In this document: positions 54,857 to 63,867 of the stretch, piece after piece
Layout: every line of letters begins with the position of its first letter
How positions within the stretch are numbered: position 1 is the stretch's first letter
DNA from: an uncultured Granulosicoccaceae bacterium
GTDB lineage: Bacteria; Pseudomonadota; Gammaproteobacteria; Granulosicoccales; Granulosicoccaceae
Length of the DNA stretch: 64,000 nt
Assembly: GCA_937920585.1 (NCBI GenBank)
Contig: CAKZSB010000108.1
Span: forward strand, 41,078-105,077
Reading direction: 5' to 3'
Notes under the pieces: generated by a model
Seen by the model: only the letters and a program-made list of their open reading frames with translations
Told to the model about the DNA's origin: nothing
The model's database searches: none
Made by a program: the position numbers and the translations under genes

Positions 54857-56810
54857 TCCGATTCAAGACAATGTGGTCGCTAGTTCCCGATCTGCGATGA
54901 TTCAGCGTCGTCTGGCGGGTATCGTCTCGCTATGTGTGATCGTGCCATGTGTAACAGCGATGTTGTTGCTGGCGGTTACCATGCATAGGGATCGGGAGCT
55001 GCTGAACGCTGCCAAAGAGCTTGTGACCAGTGCGTTGATGTTGCAGGTCCAGCCGCCTGTGCCGTCACTTTTGGAGCATCATTCCACGCAGGGCGACAGC
55101 GCCGCGCTGGTCATCTCAGGCAACCGGCGCGGGCCGGTCTCGGCAAATGCATCCGGCATTGAAAGTATTGCGGCACAGACCAACCGTCTCTGGCAGCAAC
55201 AAAAAAATGGTGCCCGGCTTGTCGTGGCGGAAAATCCAGTGGTATCACAGCAGGATTCACCCAACCCGGTGGCTGGCCTTGAGTCACTGGAAGCGCAGTT
55301 TTCGCAATTGTTCACTGCGATAACCACGCAAAGTCTGTCTGCGGACGTAATCGCACAGGTAAGTGAGGTAGGGGCGGACCTCAATCAGCTGGTCATTCTG
55401 GACAACCTGGTCAGCAAGTATGCAATTGCCGGGTTAATGCCCGAGATCGAAGATGCGCATGAACAGCTGGCGCTATCGACAGCGAGCCTCCTCGATCAAA
55501 CAGGGGATGGCGGCGTTCTGCGAGGCTACCAGGTGCGTCAGCTGATTAGGGGGTTTTCATCGGCGGTGAGTCGTCTTAAGCCTGCGCCCATCGCAGATCA
55601 GGCGTTAAAGCCTGTCGCGTTGCCCGTTTCTGATGTTTTTCACCGCCAGATGGAGCGCTACATTGGCATGCTTGAATCGGCAATCGCTCGTTACTGGCAG
55701 GTGATGCTTGGTCTTTTTATGTTGGCCTGTGTCGGTGTGCTGGCGATGTCGGTGCTCTGCCTTCGACTCTGGCGTCTGCATCGCAATAGTTTGTCGGATA
55801 TTGCTGCCTCTGGTGTTGAAGCCAGTGAGCTCAAGCAAAGCTGGGTCGAGCAGGCCGCAGCGATTGCCGCAGGAGATTGCACTTATCGCTGGCGTGCAAC
55901 TGACGATACGAATCGGGAGATTGCTCGCGCGCTGAACAGCACTACCAACACTATTTGCGGTCTGGTGAGAACACAAAAGGCTGTCGTCACCGAGCTCGAG
56001 CAAACCTCATCAATCATAAGAGAGCAACAGGCGAGCCTGCACGACAACTCGCTCGCGCGACAAAACGCAATGGGCGAGGTCGTGAGTTACTTCACCAACG
56101 CAGATGTTTTGCTGAATCAGGTGCACCAATGGGTCGGGCAGATCAGCGAGGTCGCAACGAAAACCCGCGAACAGGCGGAGCAGTTGGCCAGAGTGCCGGA
56201 TCAGAATAATCTTACTCAACGCGCTACCTGCTATCAGCAAGTGGTTACGCGACTGACAGCTGCTGAGCAGATGCTGGAATCTGCGGTTGATCGAATCGTG
56301 GGCGTCCGTCAGATCACTGATCAGAGCAAGCTGCTCGCGCTAAACGTATCGCTGCAAATGGTGGCTGACGGTAGTGATGATGAGTCCGCAGAGCTCGCCG
56401 AGCAGGCGCAAAAACAGACTGACCGGGTTGAGGCCGAGGTTACCCAAATTGAACGCAGCGTCAGAACTGCCAGCGACGAGCTTCATGCCGGCATATCGCA
56501 GTTGCAGGACGATATTGACGGTCCAGATTCTTGCGAGGATGTGCAAACTGAGTTGCATCGCCTGACCGAGAGCATGGCGCAGGGTGTGGCCGGGTTGTCT
56601 GGCATCGCCAGTGACATATACGAAGTATCCAGTCAACGGGCTGCAATGGGCGATACATTAAGAAAGGCGCTGCAAGTGATCGTGGATCTTGATGAATCCG
56701 ATCAAATGCTAATCGATAAGTGCCGTGACAGTGTCAAGCGTATCGAGGTGACAGGGGATGATTTACGGCAGGGTGTTGCGCACTATGTGATCCCGGTTAC
56801 CAACCAATGA
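54798..56810 (+). CDS. pilJ: PilJ-like methyl-accepting chemotaxis receptor with divergent tip
   Basis: A 670-residue receptor with helices at about 39-62 and 301-324, a 240-residue periplasmic sensor between them, a HAMP-like stretch, and a long cytoplasmic coil. The tip that normally reads QTNLLALNAxIEAARAGExGRGFAVVAxEVR is here QSKLLALNVSLQMVADGSDD followed by Glu/Gln/Lys-rich coil. LLALN survives but the kinase-contact Glu/Arg/Gly block is gone. Methylation motifs are not evident. Position after pilI and before chpA supports PilJ. The ATG at 54798 overlaps pilI by 59 bases; a TTG at 54846 is an alternative. Confidence 0.82.
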   Translation: MSFSIPEGGPIGINTWLRVNPIQDNVVASSRSAMIQRRLAGIVSLCVIVPCVTAMLLLAVTMHRDRELLNAAKELVTSALMLQVQPPVPSLLEHHSTQGDSAALVISGNRRGPVSANASGIESIAAQTNRLWQQQKNGARLVVAENPVVSQQDSPNPVAGLESLEAQFSQLFTAITTQSLSADVIAQVSEVGADLNQLVILDNLVSKYAIAGLMPEIEDAHEQLALSTASLLDQTGDGGVLRGYQVRQLIRGFSSAVSRLKPAPIADQALKPVALPVSDVFHRQMERYIGMLESAIARYWQVMLGLFMLACVGVLAMSVLCLRLWRLHRNSLSDIAASGVEASELKQSWVEQAAAIAAGDCTYRWRATDDTNREIARALNSTTNTICGLVRTQKAVVTELEQTSSIIREQQASLHDNSLARQNAMGEVVSYFTNADVLLNQVHQWVGQISEVATKTREQAEQLARVPDQNNLTQRATCYQQVVTRLTAAEQMLESAVDRIVGVRQITDQSKLLALNVSLQMVADGSDDESAELAEQAQKQTDRVEAEVTQIERSVRTASDELHAGISQLQDDIDGPDSCEDVQTELHRLTESMAQGVAGLSGIASDIYEVSSQRAAMGDTLRKALQVIVDLDESDQMLIDKCRDSVKRIEVTGDDLRQGVAHYVIPVTNQ

Positions 56811-56817
56811 GTAAGTT

Positions 56818-59304
56818 GTGCCAAAGCAGGCGAGTGTGGTGAGCACTGCCTCCAGCCGCTCTCTGTCCAGCGAACAATGCAACGCCTACATCGATACGAT
56901 TCAGCAGGCGCTGGACAACTCACTGAGCACGACAGGCAATCTGTCGCCCGATGACTCAGTGGTAGAAGCGCTGGCCGAGCTAAAAAAAAGCGTACTCGAT
57001 GTTGAAGAGCTGAGCAGCCTTGTCTCTCCGCTGTACGCGATGATTAGCCACCTCGAAAGTTTGGGGGGTACTTTTAACGCGGCCGATACTTTGTTGGTGC
57101 AGGAAGCTGTCATTGCTGTGACCCTGGGTGTTGATTCGTTAGCCAATGATGCGCCAACCCCGGAGTTAATCGCAGATGTCACGGCTCGAGTTGTAGTCGC
57201 GGCGGAACAAGTAAAACGCAAGGGCGTGCTCGAGGGGCTCGATCACGAGCTGCTTGATACATTTATAGAGGAGGCCACCGAGCGGCTTCAGCAGCTCTAT
57301 GAGTTGTTTCAGCGCTGGCGCGCCGCGCCGCGTAGCGGTGCAAGGCGAGTTGCCAGTATTTGTCGCTCGTTGCACAACCTGAAAGGTGCGGCTGATTCGG
57401 TTGGGCTGGTTGCGTTTGCCTCGCTTGTGCATCAGCTCGAGTCGGCTGTGGAGCATTTTGATTCCGGCGTTGCAGTAGAAGAGACAGAAAACTTCAACGC
57501 GGTCGCCGTGAATACTATTGAAGCATTGATGGACGATGTGGATGGTTTGCGAGCCGGCGAGTCTGTTGCTGAGCATCGGGATTTGCTGGCGCAACTGGCC
57601 ACCTGGGCTGTGAGCCCGTCGCCGGATGCCGAGTCGTCATTACAGAGTAAGCGCAATTCTGATGGTCTGGCACCCTCGCAAATATCTCCGTCGCAGTTTC
57701 AGTCTGTGCGGCAGGCATGCAGTGCAGTATCCGGGAAGTTGCTGGAATCCAGAATGAAGCTGCGCCAGGCAACCGAACAATGTCGTTCTATGAATGCGGT
57801 CAGTGCGCGCTTGATGAATCTTGCAGGTACCGGTGCAGCGGTGCAGGCCGCAGTGAGTATGAATGGCACGCGTGCAGTTCAGGAAAGTGCTCAATTGAGC
57901 GCTGGATTGGCGCAGTCGCTAACCGAGCTGGATCAATCGCTGCAATCTCAGGCTTTGCATCTGGACGCGGCCTTACAAGAGCTGGATCGAGCTAATACCG
58001 TGCCGCTCGATGGTTTGAAGCAACGCCTGCAATGGGTTGTTGAGCAATCGGCCTCAGCACACGGGAAGTTGGTGGAAGCAGAATTTTTGTCCGATCACGC
58101 CTCATTGCCGGCAGATCTGCTGGCCGAAATATCGCACCCGCTGGAACAGCTGGTGCGCAATGCAATTGTTCATGGCATTGAAACCGAAGCGGCTCGATCA
58201 GCAAAGGGTAAGCCTCTTTCAGGTGCGCTGACGATACAATTTCTTCAGACTTCCGAAAAGGTGCAAGTTGTCGTGTCCGACGATGGAAGGGGAGTGGATT
58301 TCGCCGAACTCAGACGCGCGGTCAATGAGCGATTTTCGATAGATCAGCACCTTGATGATCAGGCATTGTTGTCCTTTCTTGCGTGTCCGGGTGTATCCAC
58401 AGCCTGCGAACCGGCTGTGACTTCAGGGCGTGGCATCGGCCTCGATGCCGTGCTCGCCGCTGTCGTTGAGCTCGGCGGCAGCATGCGCGTCACCACGTCC
58501 AGTTCGGGTTGTCAGTTTCACCTGGATCTCCCGAGGCGATCTCGTTGGGAAGACATGATAACCGTGCGGGTTGGCGACACGCTCTACGCAATTATTCAAA
58601 GTCATCAGCTGTCGAATGCCGATCTGCCGGCTCGCAACGTCGCATTATCTCGATTACTCGGTTACGGGGACCCGGCTCAAAACCCTGCGCCAGATTGTCT
58701 GCTCACGTTGCAGATTGAAAACGGCGCAGTGGAGTTGCAGGTTGATGAGGTGCTTGGATTCGCAAGAATGCAAATGCACGATGGCGGGATGCTATTTCAG
58801 CGCATGCCAGGTTTCAAAGGTATAACGATCGGCGCATCTAATGTGCCCCTGCCCGTGCTCGATATCGACTACTGGGTATCGCGTTCTGGCGCGAGCATTG
58901 TTGGTAAGCCCGACAAGCCAACGGTTCTTGTGGTGGAGGATTCCAGCACGATGAGGGTGTTGATTGCTCGCGCATTATCCACTGTTCACTGTGAATGTCT
59001 GTTCGCACACGATGCGGTGGAGGCAGCTGATCTGCTCAGCAGGAGTCAGCCGGCCGTTGTGCTTATTGATATAAAGTTGCCGAGGGGTGATGGCAGAGCT
59101 GTGGCCCGGGAGCTGCGCGCTCGCGGTGGTGTGTATGCTCAGGTTCCGCTTGTGTTTACCACTTCAATTGCACGCCATGTGGTTTCTGAGCTGCTGATAG
59201 AGGTAGCGCCAGCGGGCTACCTGGAAAAACCCTATACTGCCGATGAAGTTGCGCGGCTTGTGGCAGGCCTGTTGTGTACGCAGGCCTTACCCTCGACGCT
59301 GTGA
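56818..59304 (+). CDS. chpA: ChpA/CheA-type hybrid histidine kinase (compact)
   Basis: An 828-residue hybrid kinase for pilus chemosensing. The order is a divergent N-terminal helical region (1-130), one Hpt domain with phospho-His H186 (SLHNLKGAADSVGL), and a long helical dimer region to 420. The ATPase follows with N box LVRNAIVHG (N448), G1 DDGRG (488-492) and G2 GRGIGLD (537-543). A CheW-like domain (575-690) and a receiver domain complete it, with E707-D708, phospho-Asp D751, T781 and K804. All catalytic residues are present. Pseudomonas ChpA is about 2,470 residues with many Hpt domains, so this is a stripped version. Start is the GTG at 56818, seven bases after the pilJ stop. Confidence 0.92.
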   Translation: MPKQASVVSTASSRSLSSEQCNAYIDTIQQALDNSLSTTGNLSPDDSVVEALAELKKSVLDVEELSSLVSPLYAMISHLESLGGTFNAADTLLVQEAVIAVTLGVDSLANDAPTPELIADVTARVVVAAEQVKRKGVLEGLDHELLDTFIEEATERLQQLYELFQRWRAAPRSGARRVASICRSLHNLKGAADSVGLVAFASLVHQLESAVEHFDSGVAVEETENFNAVAVNTIEALMDDVDGLRAGESVAEHRDLLAQLATWAVSPSPDAESSLQSKRNSDGLAPSQISPSQFQSVRQACSAVSGKLLESRMKLRQATEQCRSMNAVSARLMNLAGTGAAVQAAVSMNGTRAVQESAQLSAGLAQSLTELDQSLQSQALHLDAALQELDRANTVPLDGLKQRLQWVVEQSASAHGKLVEAEFLSDHASLPADLLAEISHPLEQLVRNAIVHGIETEAARSAKGKPLSGALTIQFLQTSEKVQVVVSDDGRGVDFAELRRAVNERFSIDQHLDDQALLSFLACPGVSTACEPAVTSGRGIGLDAVLAAVVELGGSMRVTTSSSGCQFHLDLPRRSRWEDMITVRVGDTLYAIIQSHQLSNADLPARNVALSRLLGYGDPAQNPAPDCLLTLQIENGAVELQVDEVLGFARMQMHDGGMLFQRMPGFKGITIGASNVPLPVLDIDYWVSRSGASIVGKPDKPTVLVVEDSSTMRVLIARALSTVHCECLFAHDAVEAADLLSRSQPAVVLIDIKLPRGDGRAVARELRARGGVYAQVPLVFTTSIARHVVSELLIEVAPAGYLEKPYTADEVARLVAGLLCTQALPSTL

Positions 59305-59311
59305 CGGCATT

Positions 59312-59731
59312 CTAGCCCTCGCATGTCGCTGTTAGCTCGAACGGGATGCCGCGCTGCTCGGTAATGGCTTCGTCAAACTGCCCTTTAATTGTTACCTGCT
59401 GGGAGTCTACCGTAATCGAATGCTCAGGATTTTTCAGCGCAGCGGTATAGAACGCTTCCGGAGCGCCGGAGCCCTTGCCAATATGCATTTCAACCCATCC
59501 GCCGCTGCCGTCAGCTGAAATTTCAAACTTCTTGCCGTCGGTTGTGACACCAGCGCCGCCGTAAAACTGAACGTCTTCCCACGCTTTGCCGATATGACAG
59601 GTGTTGACGGCGAAGTGGGCCGGGTTATCCTCAATCTTGATGGTGCCCATATTGCTCATCTTTGCAGTGAAGCCCACAGTGCAAAGGCTGACGATAAAAG
59701 TTGCAGAGGAAAATATCAGTATTCTTTTCAT
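59312..59731 (-). CDS. Small exported protein of unknown function
   Basis: A 139-residue protein with a signal peptide (RILIFSSATFIVSLCTVGFT) and a beta-rich mature part. It has FAVNTCHIGKAWEDVQFYGG, EISADGSGGWVEMHIGKGSG, VTIKGQFDEAITEQRG and IPFELTATCEG. A likely disulfide joins the Cys in NTCH to the last Cys. The layout faintly recalls mycobacterial LpqH-type sandwiches, but I do not claim homology. Start is the ATG at 59731. Its upstream region holds a striking inverted repeat at 59800-59838. Confidence 0.7.
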   Translation of the reverse strand: MKRILIFSSATFIVSLCTVGFTAKMSNMGTIKIEDNPAHFAVNTCHIGKAWEDVQFYGGAGVTTDGKKFEISADGSGGWVEMHIGKGSGAPEAFYTAALKNPEHSITVDSQQVTIKGQFDEAITEQRGIPFELTATCEG

Positions 59732-60358
59732 GGTTGTTTCTCTCACTTTTGCTGTTTGATCTCGTCGAGAACGGCATCAAACGAGCTGATGGCGAAATGT
59801 TATTACGTTGACACGTAAAAGTCGAATCAACGTAATAAAGATCCCATAAGTGATTGATTATAAATCATAATCAGCGGTTTTTCCTGTGCGAAATCTGGTG
59901 CTGCGCCGAGTCTTTCGCCATTTTATTGCCGATCTGCAATGCGGTGCGAGTTGAGAATCACGGCCGTTTTACGTTCTCAGATGTTGGCGAGTAAAAATAC
60001 ACTCGGTTCTATTTCGTAGGTATGTGTGGATGTCGGTACAACATCTTGTGCATTGGTTGAGAGTTGGCCTTTTGTGTCATTACGAATACGGGCAGCGCAG
60101 ATCTCCCACGTGTTGGAATGGCTAGTGAATTCAATGAACTCGATTAGGCCAATCCTGTCCGTCCAGTAATCTGTTGTGTGGATCGCGATCTGTTGAAAAG
60201 TTTTTTTATTCGAGAGAGAACTGTTGTATTTTGATGATGGGCGTCCCCACTATCTTCGTACCGGGGAATATCTGCAGGCTTTATGATTGCCCGCGAGAGT
60301 TGGCTAGTGGTAGGCTGGCCGGCCAACACTAAAGTGCTTAACAGGAACAACAAGAGTC
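59732..60358. other. 627-base divergent intergenic region
   Basis: Between the exported-protein gene (leftward) and erpA (rightward). It holds the 12-bp-arm inverted repeat at 59800-59838. A second inverted repeat TGATTAT-AAATC-ATAATCA lies near 59854-59872, and there is a T-rich run near 60201. No reading frame is convincing. AAGAG lies just before the erpA ATG. Confidence 0.5.
59800..59838. promoter_or_regulatory. Long perfect inverted repeat, operator-like
   Basis: TTATTACGTTGA (59800-59811) and TCAACGTAATAA (59827-59838) are exact reverse complements 15 bases apart. The left half overlaps a second palindrome, TTACGT-TGAC-ACGTAA (59802-59817). The position is about 70-110 bases upstream of the exported-protein start on the minus strand, where an operator would sit. 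There is no T tract, so it is not a terminator. Confidence 0.6.
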
Positions 60359-60727
60359 ATGAGCGCTGAAACAGAATTCGAAAATTTTGATGACTTCCCC
60401 GATCCGCTCGTATTCACAGAAGCGGCCGCGCTTAAGGTGAAAGGGCTCATCGAAGAAGAGGGTAATCCGGAACTGATGCTCAGAGTTTTTATCTCTGGCG
60501 GTGGTTGTTCGGGCTTTCAGTACGGTTTCACCTTCGACGAGACTGTCAACGACGGTGATACCGAAGTTGAAAAGGAAGGTGTAAAGCTGTTGATCGACCC
60601 AATGAGCTACCAGTACCTTACCGGTGCCGAAATCGATTACACCGAAGGCCTCGAGGGTTCGCAATTTGTGATCCGTAACCCAAACGCAACGACTACTTGT
60701 GGCTGCGGGTCTTCCTTCTCGGTATAA
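60359..60727 (+). CDS. erpA: Iron-sulfur cluster insertion protein ErpA
   Basis: A-type carrier that delivers Fe-S clusters to apoproteins. The 122-residue protein has the three cluster cysteines C50 ([11 protein letters not shown]), C114 and C116 (TTCGCGSSF). A 15-residue acidic N-terminal extension precedes the core. Convergent with anmK, six bases between stops, the same neighbourhood as Pseudomonas erpA-anmK. Confidence 0.97.
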   Translation: MSAETEFENFDDFPDPLVFTEAAALKVKGLIEEEGNPELMLRVFISGGGCSGFQYGFTFDETVNDGDTEVEKEGVKLLIDPMSYQYLTGAEIDYTEGLEGSQFVIRNPNATTTCGCGSSFSV

Positions 60728-60733
60728 GGCGGG

Positions 60734-61834
60734 TCACGACGCCGGGTAAAGCGCCCCCAGCACTTTCTCGCGGCTTGCCCCGGTGACCGATGGCAAGTTG
60801 CCGGGCCTGGCTGTTTTGTAGCGGTACGCAAGCCAGGCGAATGCCATTGCCTCGCAGAAGTCGCAATCGACACCGTACTCGGAAGTAAGTACAACGCTGC
60901 CGTGCGTATGCCGGGCGATGCGCTCAAGCAGAAAAGTATTTCTCACACCTCCGCCACACACTAGGATCGGGGTTCCCGGCGCGCAAACGGGGGCAAGTGC
61001 CCCGGCGATCGATATGGCGGTTAGCTCCGTGAGCGTAGCTTGAACATCCTCTGCGCAATATCTCTCCAAATCGCCGCCTTGCGACGATAGCCAGGCAAGG
61101 CTGAAGTAATCCGGTCCGGTGCTTTTTGGCGGTGGCAGGCTGAAATAGCGGTCCTGCAGTAAGCGCTCCAGCAGCTGTGGAGCAATGTTGCCAGAACGCC
61201 CCCAATCTCCCGACTCATCGTAATGCCGTGCTGTTTTCATTCGGCACCATGCGTCGAGCAGCGTGTTAGCCGGGCCGGTATCAAACCCTGCGATTTGCTC
61301 TTTGGCCAGGATCGTCACGTTTGCGATACCGCCAAGATTAAGCACCACCTTGCTTGGCTCAATACCGAAAATGCTGGCGTGAAATGCGGGCACAAGCGGT
61401 GCTCCCTGGCCACCTGCAGCCAGATCGGCGCGTCTAAAATCGGCGATAGTATCGATGCCGGTAAGGTGCGCAATCAAGCTGGTGTCAGATAACTGCAGCG
61501 TGAAAGCCGGGGTCGACGTGGGCTGGTGGATGATCGTCTGGCCGTGGCTGCCGATCGCAACAATATCCGATTTGGCGATATTGCAGCGTTCTAGAAGGGC
61601 AAGCGTTGCTTCGGCAAATGCGCGCGAGATTTGTTGTTCAAGCTGGCAAAGATCGGCAAGCATGCCCTGAGGATTGGCACTGACGGCAAGGATTTGTGCT
61701 CGTACCAAGTCCGGGTAGTGACACGTGACTGCAGATTCGAGTTGCGTGGTATTGCCTTTCACACTGACCAGTGCCGCATCGATCGCATCGGCACTGGTGC
61801 CTGACATTAGCCCGATATAAAAACCATCGTGCAC
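60734..61834 (-). CDS. anmK: Anhydro-N-acetylmuramic acid kinase
   Basis: Phosphorylates and opens 1,6-anhydroMurNAc in peptidoglycan recycling. The 366-residue protein has IGLMSGTSADAIDAALV at the N-terminus (ATP phosphate loop), GSHGQTIIHQP, VLNLGGIANVTIL and FDTGPANTLLDAW. Start is a GTG at 61834, 11 bases after the mepM stop, so both wall genes are co-transcribed. Confidence 0.97.
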   Translation of the reverse strand: MHDGFYIGLMSGTSADAIDAALVSVKGNTTQLESAVTCHYPDLVRAQILAVSANPQGMLADLCQLEQQISRAFAEATLALLERCNIAKSDIVAIGSHGQTIIHQPTSTPAFTLQLSDTSLIAHLTGIDTIADFRRADLAAGGQGAPLVPAFHASIFGIEPSKVVLNLGGIANVTILAKEQIAGFDTGPANTLLDAWCRMKTARHYDESGDWGRSGNIAPQLLERLLQDRYFSLPPPKSTGPDYFSLAWLSSQGGDLERYCAEDVQATLTELTAISIAGALAPVCAPGTPILVCGGGVRNTFLLERIARHTHGSVVLTSEYGVDCDFCEAMAFAWLAYRYKTARPGNLPSVTGASREKVLGALYPAS

Positions 61835-61845
61835 TTGCCTGTTTG

Positions 61846-63465
61846 CTAACGCATGGCCAGTGTATCGCCAGATGTCGATTGGGTCCGCAATGTCGCCAGT
61901 TGCTGGTGTAGTGGCGCAATCTTGTCGCGAAAATGTTTAAGCTCTGCGCTATGCAGGGAAGGGGCGCCTGGAAGTTTGACTTTCTGCGGGTCGCGGTGAA
62001 TGTTGTCGACGCGAAACTCGTAGTGCAGATGTGCGCCTGTCGCCATGCCTGTCATGCCCACGAGACCGATTGTATCGCCTTGAGAAACTCGCGAACCCTG
62101 CTTCAAGCCGTCGGTAAACTTGCTCAAGTGTGCGTAGAGCGTGCTATATCGATCACCATGCTGAATTACGATCGTATTGCCAAAGCCGCCTCTCTCGCCA
62201 ATGAATGCGATCTTGCCGTCTCCGGCGGCGCTGACAGGTGTGCCTTTTGGAGCGCCGTAGTCAACGCCTCGGTGAGCTCTGATCGTGTGCAAAATCGGAT
62301 GTTTGCGTTTCAAATTAAATTTTGACGTAATGCGCGCCTTGATGGGGTTGCGCAGGAACCTTTGGGTCAGACTCTGACCGGTCTCGCTGTAGTAGCCGGT
62401 TCGCTTTCCGATTGTGTGTCGGTAGGCGCTGTGCGTGGCTCTGGGTGAGCGAAACTCGGCTGCCATTATTTTCCCGTCTTTCAGTTTTTTCCCGTCTTTG
62501 AAAAACGTTTCGTGCAGCAGATAAAGGGTGTCGCCTGCCTGTACCTGGCGATTGAAATCGACAGTCCATTGAAAGATGCTGTACAACTCCATGATGGTCG
62601 AGTCGGACAGGCCGGCACGCTTCCCGTCGGCGTAGAGCGAGGAGCCGAGGGTAAGTGTGGTGGCCGTCAACTCCCTTTCCAAAGGTTGTTCTCGCAGATT
62701 TGCCACAAACCGCTCACCGCTTTCAGCACGCTCGATGTGCAACGTTCGGGTCGGGTCCAGGACTCGGCTGATACGATTTATTTTGCGATCCGCACTCAAC
62801 CGTATTTCTATCTCCTGTCCTGGCCGGATATTGACCAGGTGCTCGTCAACCGCCGGAAGGCTCGTCAGCTGGGCAATCTCTGGCAAACTGAGCCCTTGTG
62901 CAGTCAGCACACCTGACAGCGTGTCGCCTTTCTTGACAGTGACGGCCAATACCGATGGTTCCTGGAGCAGGTCTGGAGATTGAGCAGAGATCACGGGATT
63001 CAGCACTGCCGGTTTACTGTCGGCAGCCAGTTCCTGTGGTGTCAGTATTTTGCCCTCGAGGAAGTCGTCGACTTTTACGAAGGGTACCGCGTTCGTGGCG
63101 CGTGCTTCCGGTTCAGCGGTGGTGCTCCTGAAAACGAATTGCAAATCTGGTTTGGCGGGCAGCACGGCTTGTGTGGGGGCTAAGATGGTGTCTGTCGTCG
63201 CTGGCAAGGCCGCCAGGGTCGATGTGGGAAGTGCGGAGTTCACGTCAGTCGTTATCGCGGCTTCGATCGCCATTGCGCCGCCGGCAAATGCGGCAACGAC
63301 ACCCAGGCTCTTGCGAATCCTTCCATTGCCCTTCCGGTGGGGGATGTCGCTCTTGTTAGGTTCCGGTTTGGCATCAGTCGTAAAGTCACGATGCTTGTAA
63401 TCGAGCAGAATCTGACTTGTCGGGGCTGGAGCGCTACGTTGTGGCACGATTAATCTCAAGGACAT
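61846..63465 (-). CDS. mepM: M23-family peptidoglycan endopeptidase, MepM-like
   Basis: A 539-residue inner-membrane-anchored, periplasmic zinc endopeptidase that opens peptide cross-links for wall growth. It has a cytoplasmic N-terminus (1-51), one helix (52-70), a LysM-like/OapA domain (174-220, VKKGDTLSGVLTAQGLSLPE), and a C-terminal LytM domain. The zinc ligands are H398/D402 (HRGVDYGAP) and H481 of HLH at 479-481. Full length for the MepM group. Upstream of anmK as in Pseudomonas, but tyrS, which normally comes next, is missing. Confidence 0.94.
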   Translation of the reverse strand: MSLRLIVPQRSAPAPTSQILLDYKHRDFTTDAKPEPNKSDIPHRKGNGRIRKSLGVVAAFAGGAMAIEAAITTDVNSALPTSTLAALPATTDTILAPTQAVLPAKPDLQFVFRSTTAEPEARATNAVPFVKVDDFLEGKILTPQELAADSKPAVLNPVISAQSPDLLQEPSVLAVTVKKGDTLSGVLTAQGLSLPEIAQLTSLPAVDEHLVNIRPGQEIEIRLSADRKINRISRVLDPTRTLHIERAESGERFVANLREQPLERELTATTLTLGSSLYADGKRAGLSDSTIMELYSIFQWTVDFNRQVQAGDTLYLLHETFFKDGKKLKDGKIMAAEFRSPRATHSAYRHTIGKRTGYYSETGQSLTQRFLRNPIKARITSKFNLKRKHPILHTIRAHRGVDYGAPKGTPVSAAGDGKIAFIGERGGFGNTIVIQHGDRYSTLYAHLSKFTDGLKQGSRVSQGDTIGLVGMTGMATGAHLHYEFRVDNIHRDPQKVKLPGAPSLHSAELKHFRDKIAPLHQQLATLRTQSTSGDTLAMR

Positions 63466-63832
63466 ACAAAAGAATGAGAATAAATAGTTGAGGCTCCTCA
63501 GTCAATTATTAGGCTGGTTGAATAAACGCTTTTAAGTCTTTGTTTATTAGTGATAAAGCAGTGGAAATACGTGATTATGCGGGGATGCAGAATAGTATGA
63601 GCAAACCGAAAGGATAGAGGTTGTCACTGAGCATTGCGCCTAAGTGGCGACTGGCTGGCTTTTTGGGCGGGATGGCTATGGCCTTTCAAACCGGGCTGCT
63701 TCTATCAGTTGGCTCTGTATTAATTGCCTCGATCTATACTGCGTTGTCTGTATTGGCGTGCAACATGCAACGAGTCACAATGTAATGTCATCGATCGGCC
63801 GACGCTCGGTCTGAAATATTTTTACATAAGTG
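63466..63832. other. 367-base gap before the rRNA-type promoter
   Basis: It contains the mepM promoter region (leftward) and one small hydrophobic frame listed at 63621-63785. No tyrS remnant is visible. The last 25 bases (CTGAAATATTTTTACATAAG) are an AT-rich UP-element-like block. Confidence 0.5.
63621..63785 (+). CDS. Possible small membrane protein
   Basis: A TTG-initiated frame of 54 codons with a purine-rich AGGATAGAGG directly upstream. It would encode a basic start (LSIAPKWRLAGFLGGMAMAF) and a second hydrophobic run (GLLLSVGSVLIASIYTALSV), a plausible one- or two-helix membrane peptide. It is too short to exclude chance; no family recognised. Confidence 0.3.
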   Translation: MSLSIAPKWRLAGFLGGMAMAFQTGLLLSVGSVLIASIYTALSVLACNMQRVTM

Positions 63833-63861
63833 TTGACTTCATAGGCCATGGTGCCTAATAT
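63833..63861 (+). promoter_or_regulatory. Strong sigma-70 promoter, rRNA-operon type
   Basis: TTGACT (63833-63838) and TAATAT (63856-63861) are exactly 17 bases apart, with an AT-rich UP-like block at about 63811-63830. Start expected near 63868. Confidence 0.8.
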
Positions 63862-63867
63862 GGAGAG

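Noticed and set aside
60144..60353. 69-codon minus frame upstream of erpA
   Set aside because: It lies in the divergent promoter region and has no ribosome site or recognisable sequence.
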